The position numbers were made by a program, and so were the translations under genes. The notes beneath the pieces are model-generated. The model saw only the letters and a list, made by a program, of their open reading frames with translations, was not told the origin of the DNA and did no database searches. A stretch of 9,361 bases of DNA from Methanomethylicus sp964513415. GTDB taxonomy: Archaea > Thermoproteota > Methanomethylicia > Methanomethylicales > Methanomethylicaceae. Of the stretch, positions 1-6,317 are shown one piece after another. Location: NCBI GenBank assembly GCA_964513415.1, contig CAZEMX010000076.1, forward strand, positions 1 through 9,361. The letters are read 5' to 3'. Position 1 is the first letter of the stretch. Each line of letters starts with the position of its first letter.

Positions 1-375
1 GTAGCCACTAGTACCCCAGAATTTTGCCAGATCGCTCTGTCGCTGAAATTCCGTGGATACATTACTCAGAGACGAAACCAAACTAGGGCCGAGCACAGTG
101 CCAGCTCGCGCCACGCCGGAGAGCATCGCCTGATATTGCTGCAAGGGAGCAATCGCTTTGCCGGCGATAGCCGACCCTAGCGAGTTCATGTCCCGTACAG
201 CGCCCGAAGATGCCGCGCTTACGCTGTCGGCTGATCGCCGCGCCTGGTCGAGGTTTAAACTAACGCTGGATTTCTTTAGTAACGCATCTCTCTGCTGGAT
301 GATATTGGCTAGCTGAGATGATGCTGCCTCGGCCCCGTCGACCTCGACCCTAATGGAGACTGTTCGTTCTGTCAT
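1..375 (-). CDS. Tape measure protein, N-terminal part (cut by window edge)
   Basis: The reading frame opens at ATG 375-373 and stays open for 125 codons to base 1, so only the N-terminus is present. The product begins MTERTVSIRVEVDGAEAASS and is rich in Ala, Ser and Gln with no obvious enzyme motif. The opening segment, a short beta-like stretch followed by helix-forming Ala/Gln/Arg sequence (residues 15-60), is typical of tape measure starts such as 'I.v.vdg..a...l'. Tape measure proteins fill the tail lumen and set its length. The assignment rests mainly on position, directly after a frameshifting tail chaperone, which is a near-universal order in tailed phages. Its ATG overlaps the TAA of the chaperone extension by one base (TAATG). 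There is no strong ribosome binding site, so translation is probably coupled. This block looks GC-richer than the fibre genes (about 65% over 181-240 by hand count). Confidence 0.82.
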   Translation of the reverse strand, partial: MTERTVSIRVEVDGAEAASSQLANIIQQRDALLKKSSVSLNLDQARRSADSVSAASSGAVRDMNSLGSAIAGKAIAPLQQYQAMLSGVARAGTVLGPSLVSSLSNVSTEFQRQSDLAKFWGTSGY

Positions 376-710
376 TAGCGATACCGCATATCGTTTTGCA
401 CAAGCTGACGGACTTTGTCATCCAGGATCTTACGCAGGCCCCGTTGTTTCTTCTTCTTCTCCTGGAGGGCCTCAAATTCTTCAGTTCCTGGCATCAACGC
501 ACGTTTGGCTCGGAAGTAGTCTTTAGTAGATATGCCTTCTTGCATTTCCGTATCCTCCCTTTTCACCAACCCATTCCCGGCCTTGATCTGGGCGTCTTCC
601 ATTCCAGCCAGGCACAAAAAGAGTATCTGAGCAGATGTGAGGTCCTGCACTGGGCCAAATCCCTGGCCTAGGCAGGCGATCCGGCTCCAGACTGCTCCTT
701 CTGGCGAGAG
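375..710 (-). CDS. Tail assembly chaperone, -1 frameshift extension (GT / E' type)
   Basis: This is the second half of a fusion protein made when ribosomes slip back one base at T TTT TTC (710-716). The fused product would be 156 residues from the upstream frame plus 111 from here, 267 in all. The extension begins LSPEGAVWSRIACLGQG and ends in a Lys/Arg-rich helical tail (QEKKKKQRGLRK near its C-terminus). In lambda (G/GT) and P2 (E/E+E') the long form bridges tail tube subunits and the tape measure during assembly and is absent from the virion. The frame has a possible GTG at 734, but the only upstream Shine-Dalgarno-like GGAG lies too far away, so independent initiation is unlikely. The frame is open back to a stop near 807, so the overlap is ample. 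It ends in TAATG with the tape measure start. Confidence 0.85.
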   Translation of the reverse strand, partial: LSPEGAVWSRIACLGQGFGPVQDLTSAQILFLCLAGMEDAQIKAGNGLVKREDTEMQEGISTKDYFRAKRALMPGTEEFEALQEKKKKQRGLRKILDDKVRQLVQNDMRYR

Positions 711-1177
711 AAAAAATCCTGGACTTCCGACCACGAAGAGGTGGATGCTCCTATCGCAGCCATGCCGACCATTAGCACTGTGAAGCCTCGGAACTCTTCG
801 ACCATCTTATTTACGTCGCAGTCCTCGCAACCTTTCCCCTTGCACGCGCAGTCTGGATTTGGAATGATAGCCGCCTTGCAGATCTCTCCAAGAAACAGCG
901 TAAGTTCAGGTGACAAGGCTCTTGACCCCTTCTGGACGATCTCTGGGGTTGCAGCATTATCTTGGAGGGATTTGACCTCCTCAGGGGATAGTGTCTGAGA
1001 CGACAAGGATGCTATCGCGTCTTCCAGCTTGTATCCTGCGCGGGCTTCTATCCGGGCCAGTTCGAGATCGGGTATGGCATGGACCCTAACAATGTCGCCA
1101 CCATATTGCGGTAATGGAACCTCGATCTCATAATTTTTTCCCATCAATGTCTTTTTTCTGCTGATATAATTCGCCAT
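668..1177 (-). CDS. Tail assembly chaperone (short form, G / E type)
   Basis: This 169-residue protein sits between tail tube and tape measure, the standard place for the tail assembly chaperone. The start ATG at 1177 has a strong GAGGTGA ribosome binding site 3 bases upstream. The N-terminal third (residues 14-45) looks like a beta-hairpin domain with 'YEIEVPLPQYGGDIVRVHAI', followed by Glu/Ser-rich helical sequence. Residues 100-120 hold five cysteines, C100, C110, C112, C117 and C120, with spacing C-x-C-x4-C-x2-C that could bind a metal. The last residues before the slippery site are D154 F155 F156. Ribosomes that do not shift add 13 more residues and stop at TAG 668-670. The family role, holding unassembled tube protein and tape measure together, is inferred from position and the frameshift rather than from sequence identity. 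Confidence 0.85.
   Translation of the reverse strand: MANYISRKKTLMGKNYEIEVPLPQYGGDIVRVHAIPDLELARIEARAGYKLEDAIASLSSQTLSPEEVKSLQDNAATPEIVQKGSRALSPELTLFLGEICKAAIIPNPDCACKGKGCEDCDVNKMVEEFRGFTVLMVGMAAIGASTSSWSEVQDFFSRQKEQSGAGSPA
687..716 (-). promoter_or_regulatory. Programmed -1 ribosomal frameshift site with stem-loop
   Basis: The minus-strand heptamer TTTTTTC (716 down to 710) is in the exact register X XXY YYZ: the zero frame reads GAT TTT TTC. After a slip of one base the codons become TTT TTT CTC, which enters the open -1 frame that runs to 377. Five bases downstream a stem CCAGA (704-700) / TCTGG (691-687) closes an 8-base loop AGGAGCAG, at a spacing suited to stalling the ribosome. P2 E/E+E' and lambda G/GT use the same mechanism. 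The stem is short, and I did not find a clear pseudoknot partner. Confidence 0.85.
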
Positions 1178-1197
1178 GCGTCACCTCATTTCATTAT

Positions 1198-1233
1198 AAA
1201 AAATCTCAGATAGAACCATTTTGGGTTCTATCT
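1198..1233 (-). terminator. Intrinsic terminator-like hairpin between tail tube and chaperone
   Basis: On the minus strand AGATAGAACC (1233-1224) pairs perfectly over 10 bp with GGTTCTATCT (1217-1208) around a 6-base loop CAAAAT. It is followed by GAGA and a run of six T (1203-1198). The tube stop codon TAG (1230-1228) lies inside the 5' arm. The shape fits a rho-independent terminator, probably partial, which would lower expression of chaperone and tape measure relative to sheath and tube. Stem GC is only about 40%, so it could instead protect the 3' end of the sheath-tube message. If the host is an archaeon, the T run alone could matter. The plus-strand side has no T run. Confidence 0.65.
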
Positions 1234-1791
1234 TGGCAATTTGTAGGAATACTTGAAATCCCTGGAGGATACTACTGTATTCTTCTCTGGAATATCGCGG
1301 TTTACTTTTGTGACTTTGCAATCTATCAGAGCCTCGATATACCCGACCATGCTCTCATTCTGCAAGGCGGCCTCAACCTGCTCCTCGAAAGTCGTGCCTG
1401 TGCCAGGGGTCCTTTTGCCCTGCACTTCCAGTATATAAATATCAAAATACTTTGATAGACCCTCATCTGCTTGATCCTGCAAGAGACTTGTGAGAGTCAG
1501 CACGTCCTTCTGAGTCAGCACGTTCTCACCCGTGACCAAAAAGCTGGCATAGGTGAATGTTCCGGTGTAAGTATTCTCCTGGCTGGTTAGGGCTAGGGGA
1601 TCATGCGAACCGGTGCCATGTTCGTCTGTGACGTTGTGATTAACTGCGTATGTCATTGACCGCAGGGGGAAATATACCCCCGCGATATCAATAACAAGAT
1701 CCAGACCTGATATGTTATGTAGAGCATAGCCATCCTTTGTCATGTAGGTTGACTTAGGATGATGACCAATGGAATTATACGTGTCTGCCAT
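1228..1791 (-). CDS. Major tail tube protein
   Basis: This 187-residue protein lies directly after the sheath gene, where contractile-tailed phages keep the tail tube gene. It would polymerise into the inner tube through which DNA passes. Residues 40-80 hold a recognisable tube-like region, with YFPLRSMTYAVNHNVTDEHG followed by TGSHDP and LTSQENTYTGTFTYASF. This resembles XkdM and other tube proteins that describe a beta-sandwich core and an extended loop. The C-terminus returns to beta sequence (FKYSYKLPR). Start ATG 1791 has GGAGG seven bases upstream, formed by the last codons and stop of the sheath gene, so the two are tightly coupled. The stop codon lies inside a terminator-like hairpin. 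The length fits the family. The exact subfamily was not tested. Confidence 0.85.
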   Translation of the reverse strand: MADTYNSIGHHPKSTYMTKDGYALHNISGLDLVIDIAGVYFPLRSMTYAVNHNVTDEHGTGSHDPLALTSQENTYTGTFTYASFLVTGENVLTQKDVLTLTSLLQDQADEGLSKYFDIYILEVQGKRTPGTGTTFEEQVEAALQNESMVGYIEALIDCKVTKVNRDIPEKNTVVSSRDFKYSYKLPR

Positions 1792-1793
1792 TT

Positions 1794-3461
1794 TCAGGCC
1801 TCCGCGATTGCTGAGGTGTCATAATACCCGACACCCATCCAGGTATAGACCCGCTCAATATGTCCCACAGGCTGGATCTTCATAGCGATGTCTACTGCGT
1901 TGTGGTCTGCCTCATTGGGCGTGACTGCCAGGGTGTATGTATCCAGAACGCCAGCCGCCTTGTGCCGGTTCAAAAATACATCTATCGATGCCTGCATTCT
2001 AGCCAGGTTGGTTGCCGTCCTGCGCTCATTCAAGAACTTCTTCACGATCTGGTCAACCTGGATGATGATAGCGCAAATCGTCCGAACATCTACGGTTCTG
2101 TAGAAGCTATCGTCAAGATTGGTTGTAACGCCCACATACGGATGCACGCCCGTTTCTTTGATGAGCACTTCCAGGCCCGCTGCGTTTAGGACTTCCTTTT
2201 CAGCATCATCCCACTGGAAAAGCAATCCCTGGACGCCTCGGAGACTGTTATCGTCAACAGCGGGGCTTGTGCCTAGCCTAAGGACTGCCTCTTGCCCTGC
2301 CCTCGCGCCTGCTAGATTCTTCTCCTGTTCATCGAATCCATTCGATATCAGCGTCATGAACAAGTTCTGGTAACCAGACACAAGTTCGGTTAGTTCCTCA
2401 GCGGTCGCGGTCTGGTCCAACGATATGAACCCCTGGGTCGGTGACATTTTTCCGACGGGTTTATTGGCCATCTTGGTCAAGAAGGCATCCATCAAAGCCA
2501 CGATCTCATACTGACCTTTTGCGATGCCGTACTGAGTCGCAAACACCGCCGACGGGAAGACATTTGCGGGCATGTCCTCAACAACTACATTGAAGGCAGC
2601 TTCCCAATCGTCTTCGGTGATGGCAGCTCCATTCGATCCGCCGGTCATGTTCGTTGCTTCCATGACCGCAGGAAGATGCGTAGCTCCAACAGCAGCAGTA
2701 AACGTGACCAAGGGGTCGCTCTTCATCTTTGCAGCCAGCATGGTCAGGCTCTTGATATTGTTATATACCACTGGCTGAGTTCCGGCGTCCACGTCCACGA
2801 TAGTTATTTTTCGAGTTTTGTACTTGTAGCGCACCTCGATTTTCTCAGAGGTGGTGGGCCATTCAGTGGCCGCAAATGTCAGTGTTCCTGTAATCGGATT
2901 AAGCAGGACCTTTCCAGGGTCGGGCGTGCCTGTATAGACGATGCCTTTACTAACTCCCGCGACTTCGACATAATTAATGGTCGCCGTGCTGTCGATATCA
3001 TCATACATCAATGCGTAAGGAGTTTCTTGCCCAGTCCCTACGAATGCCTCAACTATCGTAGCATTGATATCTCCATTCGTGATTTCGATAGTCGGAATAT
3101 TTCCCGACACACCCGGTCCGGTTGCTTGGAATGTACCCACCCCTTCATCACTGCCATCCACAACATCCAGCGAAGCGGTCGCATATCCTGTGCCCAGGAC
3201 CCGCACGCCGTAAACGATAGATGCGCCCTGGTCAACGGCGTCTTCGAGTCCTTCCTTAAGTGGGCCGGAGTAGTATGTCTTCTTGATCTTACTGGCTGCG
3301 GACCCTGCGATGCCGTAAGGCACCATAGCCGGTCCTCTATCGGCGGTGCCGATACCGACAACCACGCCACGGCCAACGGTGACGACTACCTGGCCAATAG
3401 ACTCAAGCGTGACAACATGTCGCAAAAAGTTATATTGATTGCCTAGAGTTATTTCTGCCAT
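1794..3461 (-). CDS. Contractile tail sheath protein
   Basis: This 555-residue protein would form the contractile outer shaft. The C-terminal third carries the conserved sheath core: a helix-rich segment with 'RTICAIIIQVDQIVKKFLNE' (about residues 450-470), then SIDVFLNRH, and a final strand region with 'MKIQPVGHIERVYTWMGVG' that fits the conserved C-terminal sheath fold used for inter-subunit strand exchange. The N-terminus has the typical surface-lined opening with VVVGIGTADRGPAMVPYG and GIAGSAASKIKKTYYSG. The middle is enriched in Thr, Val and Gly, probably the variable outer domains. ATG 3461 follows the TAA of the 49-residue gene with no spacer (TAAATG) and has a GAGGA ribosome binding site 8 bases upstream. 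The tube gene follows 2 bases after its stop. The length is somewhat greater than the common 380-500. Confidence 0.93.
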   Translation of the reverse strand: MAEITLGNQYNFLRHVVTLESIGQVVVTVGRGVVVGIGTADRGPAMVPYGIAGSAASKIKKTYYSGPLKEGLEDAVDQGASIVYGVRVLGTGYATASLDVVDGSDEGVGTFQATGPGVSGNIPTIEITNGDINATIVEAFVGTGQETPYALMYDDIDSTATINYVEVAGVSKGIVYTGTPDPGKVLLNPITGTLTFAATEWPTTSEKIEVRYKYKTRKITIVDVDAGTQPVVYNNIKSLTMLAAKMKSDPLVTFTAAVGATHLPAVMEATNMTGGSNGAAITEDDWEAAFNVVVEDMPANVFPSAVFATQYGIAKGQYEIVALMDAFLTKMANKPVGKMSPTQGFISLDQTATAEELTELVSGYQNLFMTLISNGFDEQEKNLAGARAGQEAVLRLGTSPAVDDNSLRGVQGLLFQWDDAEKEVLNAAGLEVLIKETGVHPYVGVTTNLDDSFYRTVDVRTICAIIIQVDQIVKKFLNERRTATNLARMQASIDVFLNRHKAAGVLDTYTLAVTPNEADHNAVDIAMKIQPVGHIERVYTWMGVGYYDTSAIAEA

Positions 3462-3611
3462 TTAATATTCCTCAATCTCGACTGGAACTCTTTTGTTCCG
3501 TGCTTCCTTTAATCCCGATTCCTTTACCCACTTTTCGTATTGCGCGCGTGTAATGGGCGGATTTGGCAGTAGCAAAGCGTCTACTGCTCGCATATAAATC
3601 GTCTTTTTCAT
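3462..3611 (-). CDS. Small DUF2635-like protein preceding the sheath gene
   Basis: This 49-residue gene begins ATG 3611 and ends TAA 3462-3464, immediately before the sheath ATG. The product starts MKKTIYMRAVDALLLPNPPI and continues with a charged helical stretch and an acidic end, PVEIEEY. A strong GAGGTG ribosome binding site overlaps the stop of the upstream gene, seven bases from the ATG, which argues strongly that it is translated. Mu-like phages carry a protein of about this size (gp38, DUF2635) in exactly this slot between the tail terminator gene and the sheath gene, usually opening with a short basic beta strand. The match is by position, size and N-terminal pattern, not by search, and the function of that family is not established. 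Confidence 0.75.
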   Translation of the reverse strand: MKKTIYMRAVDALLLPNPPITRAQYEKWVKESGLKEARNKRVPVEIEEY

Positions 3612-3620
3612 GATAACACC

Positions 3621-4235
3621 TCAAATCTCATTTGGGGCAATATAAGCAGTTATTCCAAACGAGAGTTCAACTTCCTTTATATCTGCTGTCCATTCAATGT
3701 GCTGATCAGATTCGCCGACCTGCATCTCGGTGTGCACGTGCTTGATATAATCCGCATCAGGCACTGCAGAGACTTCATACTCAAATCGCAGATCCACTTG
3801 TGCCCAGTATAGGTTTTTGCCATTGTCCAAGCGTTCGGGCGGCAGTGGCCGGCTATCTAGGACCTCCAGGAACCTCCAACCATCATAATATATTTTCGCA
3901 TCCCGGCGAGTGCGTAGGCACTGAGCCTCAAAATCACACCACATGGCCTCTAGTTCGGCCTTATCATTCGCTCGCAGAACCACATTCATGGTCGCATAAT
4001 GATATTGCCCCCAGTACTCCTCCTTCTGGCCATTAATTATATTTCGCACGGTTCGTAGTTTCTGGGCCGAATATAACGAAGGCGTGCCAACCGAGGAGAA
4101 GTAATATGTGATCGCCGGAGCGATGAGATCTGGCAAAATATTGTCTGTCTCCTTTAAGATATAATCATAGCCATTCAAAACATGTGGCAGCCAGGCCAGG
4201 ATCTTTTTCTTAATAGCGGGAGGCAATGGTATCAT
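3621..4235 (-). CDS. Probable tail terminator / neck protein (Mu gp37 position)
   Basis: This 204-residue protein is not recognised with certainty. The N-terminus is helical (AIKKKILAWLPHVLNGYDYI). The centre mixes helices with Trp/Tyr-rich strands (EEYWGQYHYATMNVVLRAND, residues about 72-91). The C-terminal half has strands such as YWAQVDLRFEYEVSAVPDAD. An alpha/beta mix with a beta-rich C-terminal half is common in tail terminators, which cap the tail tube and join it to the head. The gene order terminator, small protein, sheath, tube matches phage Mu gp37-gp38-L-M, which is the main reason for the call. ATG 4235 overlaps the TGA of the preceding gene (ATGA). A neck or baseplate role is a possible alternative. 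Confidence 0.5.
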   Translation of the reverse strand: MIPLPPAIKKKILAWLPHVLNGYDYILKETDNILPDLIAPAITYYFSSVGTPSLYSAQKLRTVRNIINGQKEEYWGQYHYATMNVVLRANDKAELEAMWCDFEAQCLRTRRDAKIYYDGWRFLEVLDSRPLPPERLDNGKNLYWAQVDLRFEYEVSAVPDADYIKHVHTEMQVGESDQHIEWTADIKEVELSFGITAYIAPNEI

Positions 4236-4438
4236 GTTTTTCTTCTTCCAGTGACGTGCACATTACAACCAATTAACTTACTGAGGGCATCGTCTGCAAT
4301 TTGTTTGAGTTCCTCATTGGGTCTGCCAGCAAGCACCGTTTCCCAATAGTCCGCTCCGGCCAGGACAGCTGCATCATAATCCGGCCCTCTCTTGGCTGTC
4401 AACTTCTGAACTAGATTGCGACTGATGCTATCTGCCAA
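4232..4438 (-). CDS. Small protein of unknown function, TTG start
   Basis: The frame is open from an ATG at 4528, but that start would overlap the upstream gene by 101 bases and has no ribosome binding site. A TTG at 4438-4436 lies next to the upstream stop (TAG 4430-4428) and is preceded by AAAGGA with a five-base spacer, so I choose it. The product is then 68 residues, beginning (M)ADSISRNLVQKLTAK, with helical, charged sequence, a central YWETVLAGRPNEELKQIADD and a basic end GRRKT. It has no membrane segment. It overlaps the next gene by the ATGA junction. It may be a small neck or tail-joining factor, but I do not recognise a family. Confidence 0.6.
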   Translation of the reverse strand: MADSISRNLVQKLTAKRGPDYDAAVLAGADYWETVLAGRPNEELKQIADDALSKLIGCNVHVTGRRKT

Positions 4439-5333
4439 ACGTTTCCTTTCGCCAATCCTTGAATTTCGACGGTGCGTTCGGAATGCCCCTAAGATCGCAT
4501 TCTTGAGGGAATAGATTCTCCATTTCAAGATAGATCGTCTCCGTGCGATCCTTTAGTATAATCGCGGAAATCGTGAATGCCTTCTCTGCTTCTCCCTGGA
4601 TGAAGGCGCCCAGATGAGTATGCACCCACGGGTTCCCTTGAACCGTGGCATCAATTTTTGGGGCAATCTCGAAATCGTGGGCTATGGCGGTCGACATTTT
4701 GAGGGGAACATCGATGGTTTTACGGATCGCGGATTTCAGCTTAAACTCTTTTTCCAGTGTGCCGCGAATGGTCGATGACAATAAAAACTCGTGTGCAGGG
4801 TTTCCTGCGATCGTTGCATCAAGTACTAAATCCCGCATGGGGGTTGTTGCAATGGCAGTTAGCAATTCAAGCGGAGTTTCACGCACTCCTTGGACCGCTG
4901 ATCGAATCCCCCACGTCTGAGTTCGTATCGTAATTTTGGGTCTGGTCGGTGGGGGGGTTGTGGGTGGAGGCGTCGAAGGCGGCATTGTGACCCAGATATC
5001 CTCTCCTGGGTTGTCACATGCCGGATTAGACTGTACTGATCCTCCTACCCCATAGCGCGGAGTGTCTCCGTCGTTGACGTACCATGTAGTTGATCCATCT
5101 GGGTTATATACCGCAAGTTGCTCTCCGTGTTTATCGTCTGCTGGAAAATATGTATAGTTTACACCATCAAGTTCTCCAGAATGCTTATTTTTGTTAGTTG
5201 TATCATTAAATATGTCTGGGGCATTCGTATTTAGGATTTTGTCAATCGCGCCTGTATTTGGTGGTGGTGATGTTGATTCCCATGTCGATGGGTCATTTGG
5301 ATCATAAGGGACGCCACCTTTGGGGCGAGGCAT
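4428..5333 (-). CDS. Tail fibre-like protein with nine 14-residue beta repeats
   Basis: This 301-residue protein has three parts. Residues 1-116 form a polar N-terminal region including a Tyr/Asp-rich segment (NYTYFPADDKHGEQLAVYNP, about 59-78). Residues 117-132 are a Pro/Thr hinge (MPPSTPPPTTPPPTRP). Residues 138-263 are nine contiguous 14-residue units, each with hydrophobic or small residues at positions 4, 6, 8 and 10 (for example MRDLVLDATIAGNP and AHEFLLSSTIRGTL). The C-terminus (about 264-301) is a short basic tail. The alternating pattern suggests one beta strand and a turn per unit, as in elongated fibre shafts. The same repeat fills the C-terminus of the protein at 6314-7375. ATG 5333 abuts the upstream TAA and has GAGGG eight bases before it. 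A host-contact fibre or fibre adaptor is inferred from architecture and position. Confidence 0.65.
   Translation of the reverse strand: MPRPKGGVPYDPNDPSTWESTSPPPNTGAIDKILNTNAPDIFNDTTNKNKHSGELDGVNYTYFPADDKHGEQLAVYNPDGSTTWYVNDGDTPRYGVGGSVQSNPACDNPGEDIWVTMPPSTPPPTTPPPTRPKITIRTQTWGIRSAVQGVRETPLELLTAIATTPMRDLVLDATIAGNPAHEFLLSSTIRGTLEKEFKLKSAIRKTIDVPLKMSTAIAHDFEIAPKIDATVQGNPWVHTHLGAFIQGEAEKAFTISAIILKDRTETIYLEMENLFPQECDLRGIPNAPSKFKDWRKETFGR
4444..4449 (-). promoter_or_regulatory. Ribosome binding site deciding a TTG start
   Basis: AAAGGA on the minus strand lies five bases before TTG 4438. It is the only good Shine-Dalgarno match near the beginning of this frame and places the start beside the preceding stop codon instead of at the ATG 4528 deep inside the upstream gene. 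Confidence 0.55.
4545..4922 (-). repeat. Nine tandem 14-residue (42-base) coding repeats
   Basis: Residues 138-263 of the fibre-like protein split into nine units of exactly 14 without any insertion. Position 4 is mostly L or F, position 6 L/I/M, position 8 A/S/T, position 10 I or V, followed by a Gly/polar turn. A tenth, degraded unit may follow (264-277). At DNA level the 42-base units are strongly diverged, so it is the protein pattern that is conserved. Confidence 0.85.
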
Positions 5334-6317
5334 TTATGGAACCCTCTTATATTTTATAAAACCGCATCGTGGGCGTAAATTGCCTTTAACAATCCCATAT
5401 CCGGACACTGCGAAAATTGTATCCATTTCACTCGTGCCGGTTACAAACACAGATGTTCCCTGAGCGGCAGCATCTATTCGCGATATGTAGGGTGTTAAGC
5501 TATCACCAAGATCGACCGACCAATATAACTTGCTTTCTGGAGCGCCTTGAACGTGTGCTGCAATTAGAAATGCGGGAGCAGAAGATTTGTCTGAGGCAGT
5601 AATACTTCTTATAATACCCTCGGTGGTGGTTTTAACATGCCACGAACCAGGTCTGCCCATATTGTCGGATGCCAGCAACTTGTTTCCTGCACCGGCCAGG
5701 ATGCCAACCTGGGCACCATCCAGGGCCGCATACCACTCGCCCACGTATATTTCGTTTGTATCAAATGCCTCCTGCCAACCTCCATCTGGATACTCACAGT
5801 AGTATAATTTTCGATTAATGGAATATGCCACTATGTCATATTTTGCATATGTCACTAAATCATATTCTTCATCCGAGGGAATACGAATTGCTACTGCGGC
5901 TTCTGCCAGCGGCCCGCCCTCAACTGGAAACTCCGACCACGTCAAGCCAGCATCCTCTGTAACATACCAACCATCGTCCGCGCTAAACGCCGCAATACCA
6001 CTATCAATCAAAAACATGCCGTGGATTGGGGCATCATGCTCATAAGCCAACTCAAATTTTTTATAATCTACTGAACGATGGATGGTATATTGTCCCGAAT
6101 CCGATTTGGAGAGGGCCAATGTGATATTATGAAATACTCGTAGGGTCTTCAGAATCGTCATGCCAGGGATGTTTTTGGAAACGTCCCATCGATTCCATCC
6201 CAGAATTCTGTCTTGGTCTGATATCATCCGGTTCATGATGTTGCCTCTACCGGATAGCACCAGTCGTGGAGTCTCTGGCTTTTCTTCTCGCTTAAACCAA
6301 TCAAAAATTGAAGTCAT
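5334..6317 (-). CDS. Beta-propeller-like protein with Asp-box motifs (BNR-type), tail-associated
   Basis: This 327-residue protein has at least four Asp-box-like segments, the S/T-x-D-x-G-x-T-W turn motif of sialidase/BNR propellers: around residues 79-89 (IHRSVDYKKFE), 118-127 (YVTEDAGLTW, the clearest), 215-226 (LASDNMGRPGSW) and 265-274 (YWSVDLGDSL). Between them are short hydrophobic strands such as SGIAAFSADDGWYV. Residues 1-35 are helical and charged and could dock to a partner. No signal peptide or membrane segment is seen. The fold suggests a recognition or binding domain; I see no set of catalytic residues that proves a glycosidase. It lies between the two repeat-bearing fibre genes, with an ATGA overlap upstream and a TAAATG junction downstream, suggesting a shared structure at the tail tip. 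Confidence 0.6.
   Translation of the reverse strand: MTSIFDWFKREEKPETPRLVLSGRGNIMNRMISDQDRILGWNRWDVSKNIPGMTILKTLRVFHNITLALSKSDSGQYTIHRSVDYKKFELAYEHDAPIHGMFLIDSGIAAFSADDGWYVTEDAGLTWSEFPVEGGPLAEAAVAIRIPSDEEYDLVTYAKYDIVAYSINRKLYYCEYPDGGWQEAFDTNEIYVGEWYAALDGAQVGILAGAGNKLLASDNMGRPGSWHVKTTTEGIIRSITASDKSSAPAFLIAAHVQGAPESKLYWSVDLGDSLTPYISRIDAAAQGTSVFVTGTSEMDTIFAVSGYGIVKGNLRPRCGFIKYKRVP

Noticed and set aside
711..734. GTG 734 as an independent start for the chaperone extension
   Set aside because: The nearest GGAG is more than 10 bases away and a perfect slippery heptamer explains expression of this frame.
396..998. Plus-strand frames 396-671 and 741-998
   Set aside because: Both are antisense to the chaperone frames, and neither has a ribosome binding site or family-like sequence.
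1193..1198. TATAAT before the tail chaperone gene as a promoter -10 box
   Set aside because: There is no -35 match at the right distance, and a start site there would fall within the ribosome binding site. The bases are better explained as the end of the T run after the terminator hairpin.
3053..3376. A 107-codon minus-strand frame inside the sheath gene
   Set aside because: It overlaps the clearly coding sheath frame and its composition (Arg, Ser, Trp, His scattered) is typical of an out-of-frame shadow.
2676..3446. A 256-codon plus-strand open frame
   Set aside because: It lies antisense to the sheath gene, has no ribosome binding site, low-complexity composition and no recognisable motif.
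4439..4528. N-terminal extension of the small protein at 4232-4438 from ATG 4528
   Set aside because: It would overlap the fibre-like gene by 101 bases, has no ribosome binding site, and a TTG with AAAGGA is present beside the upstream stop.
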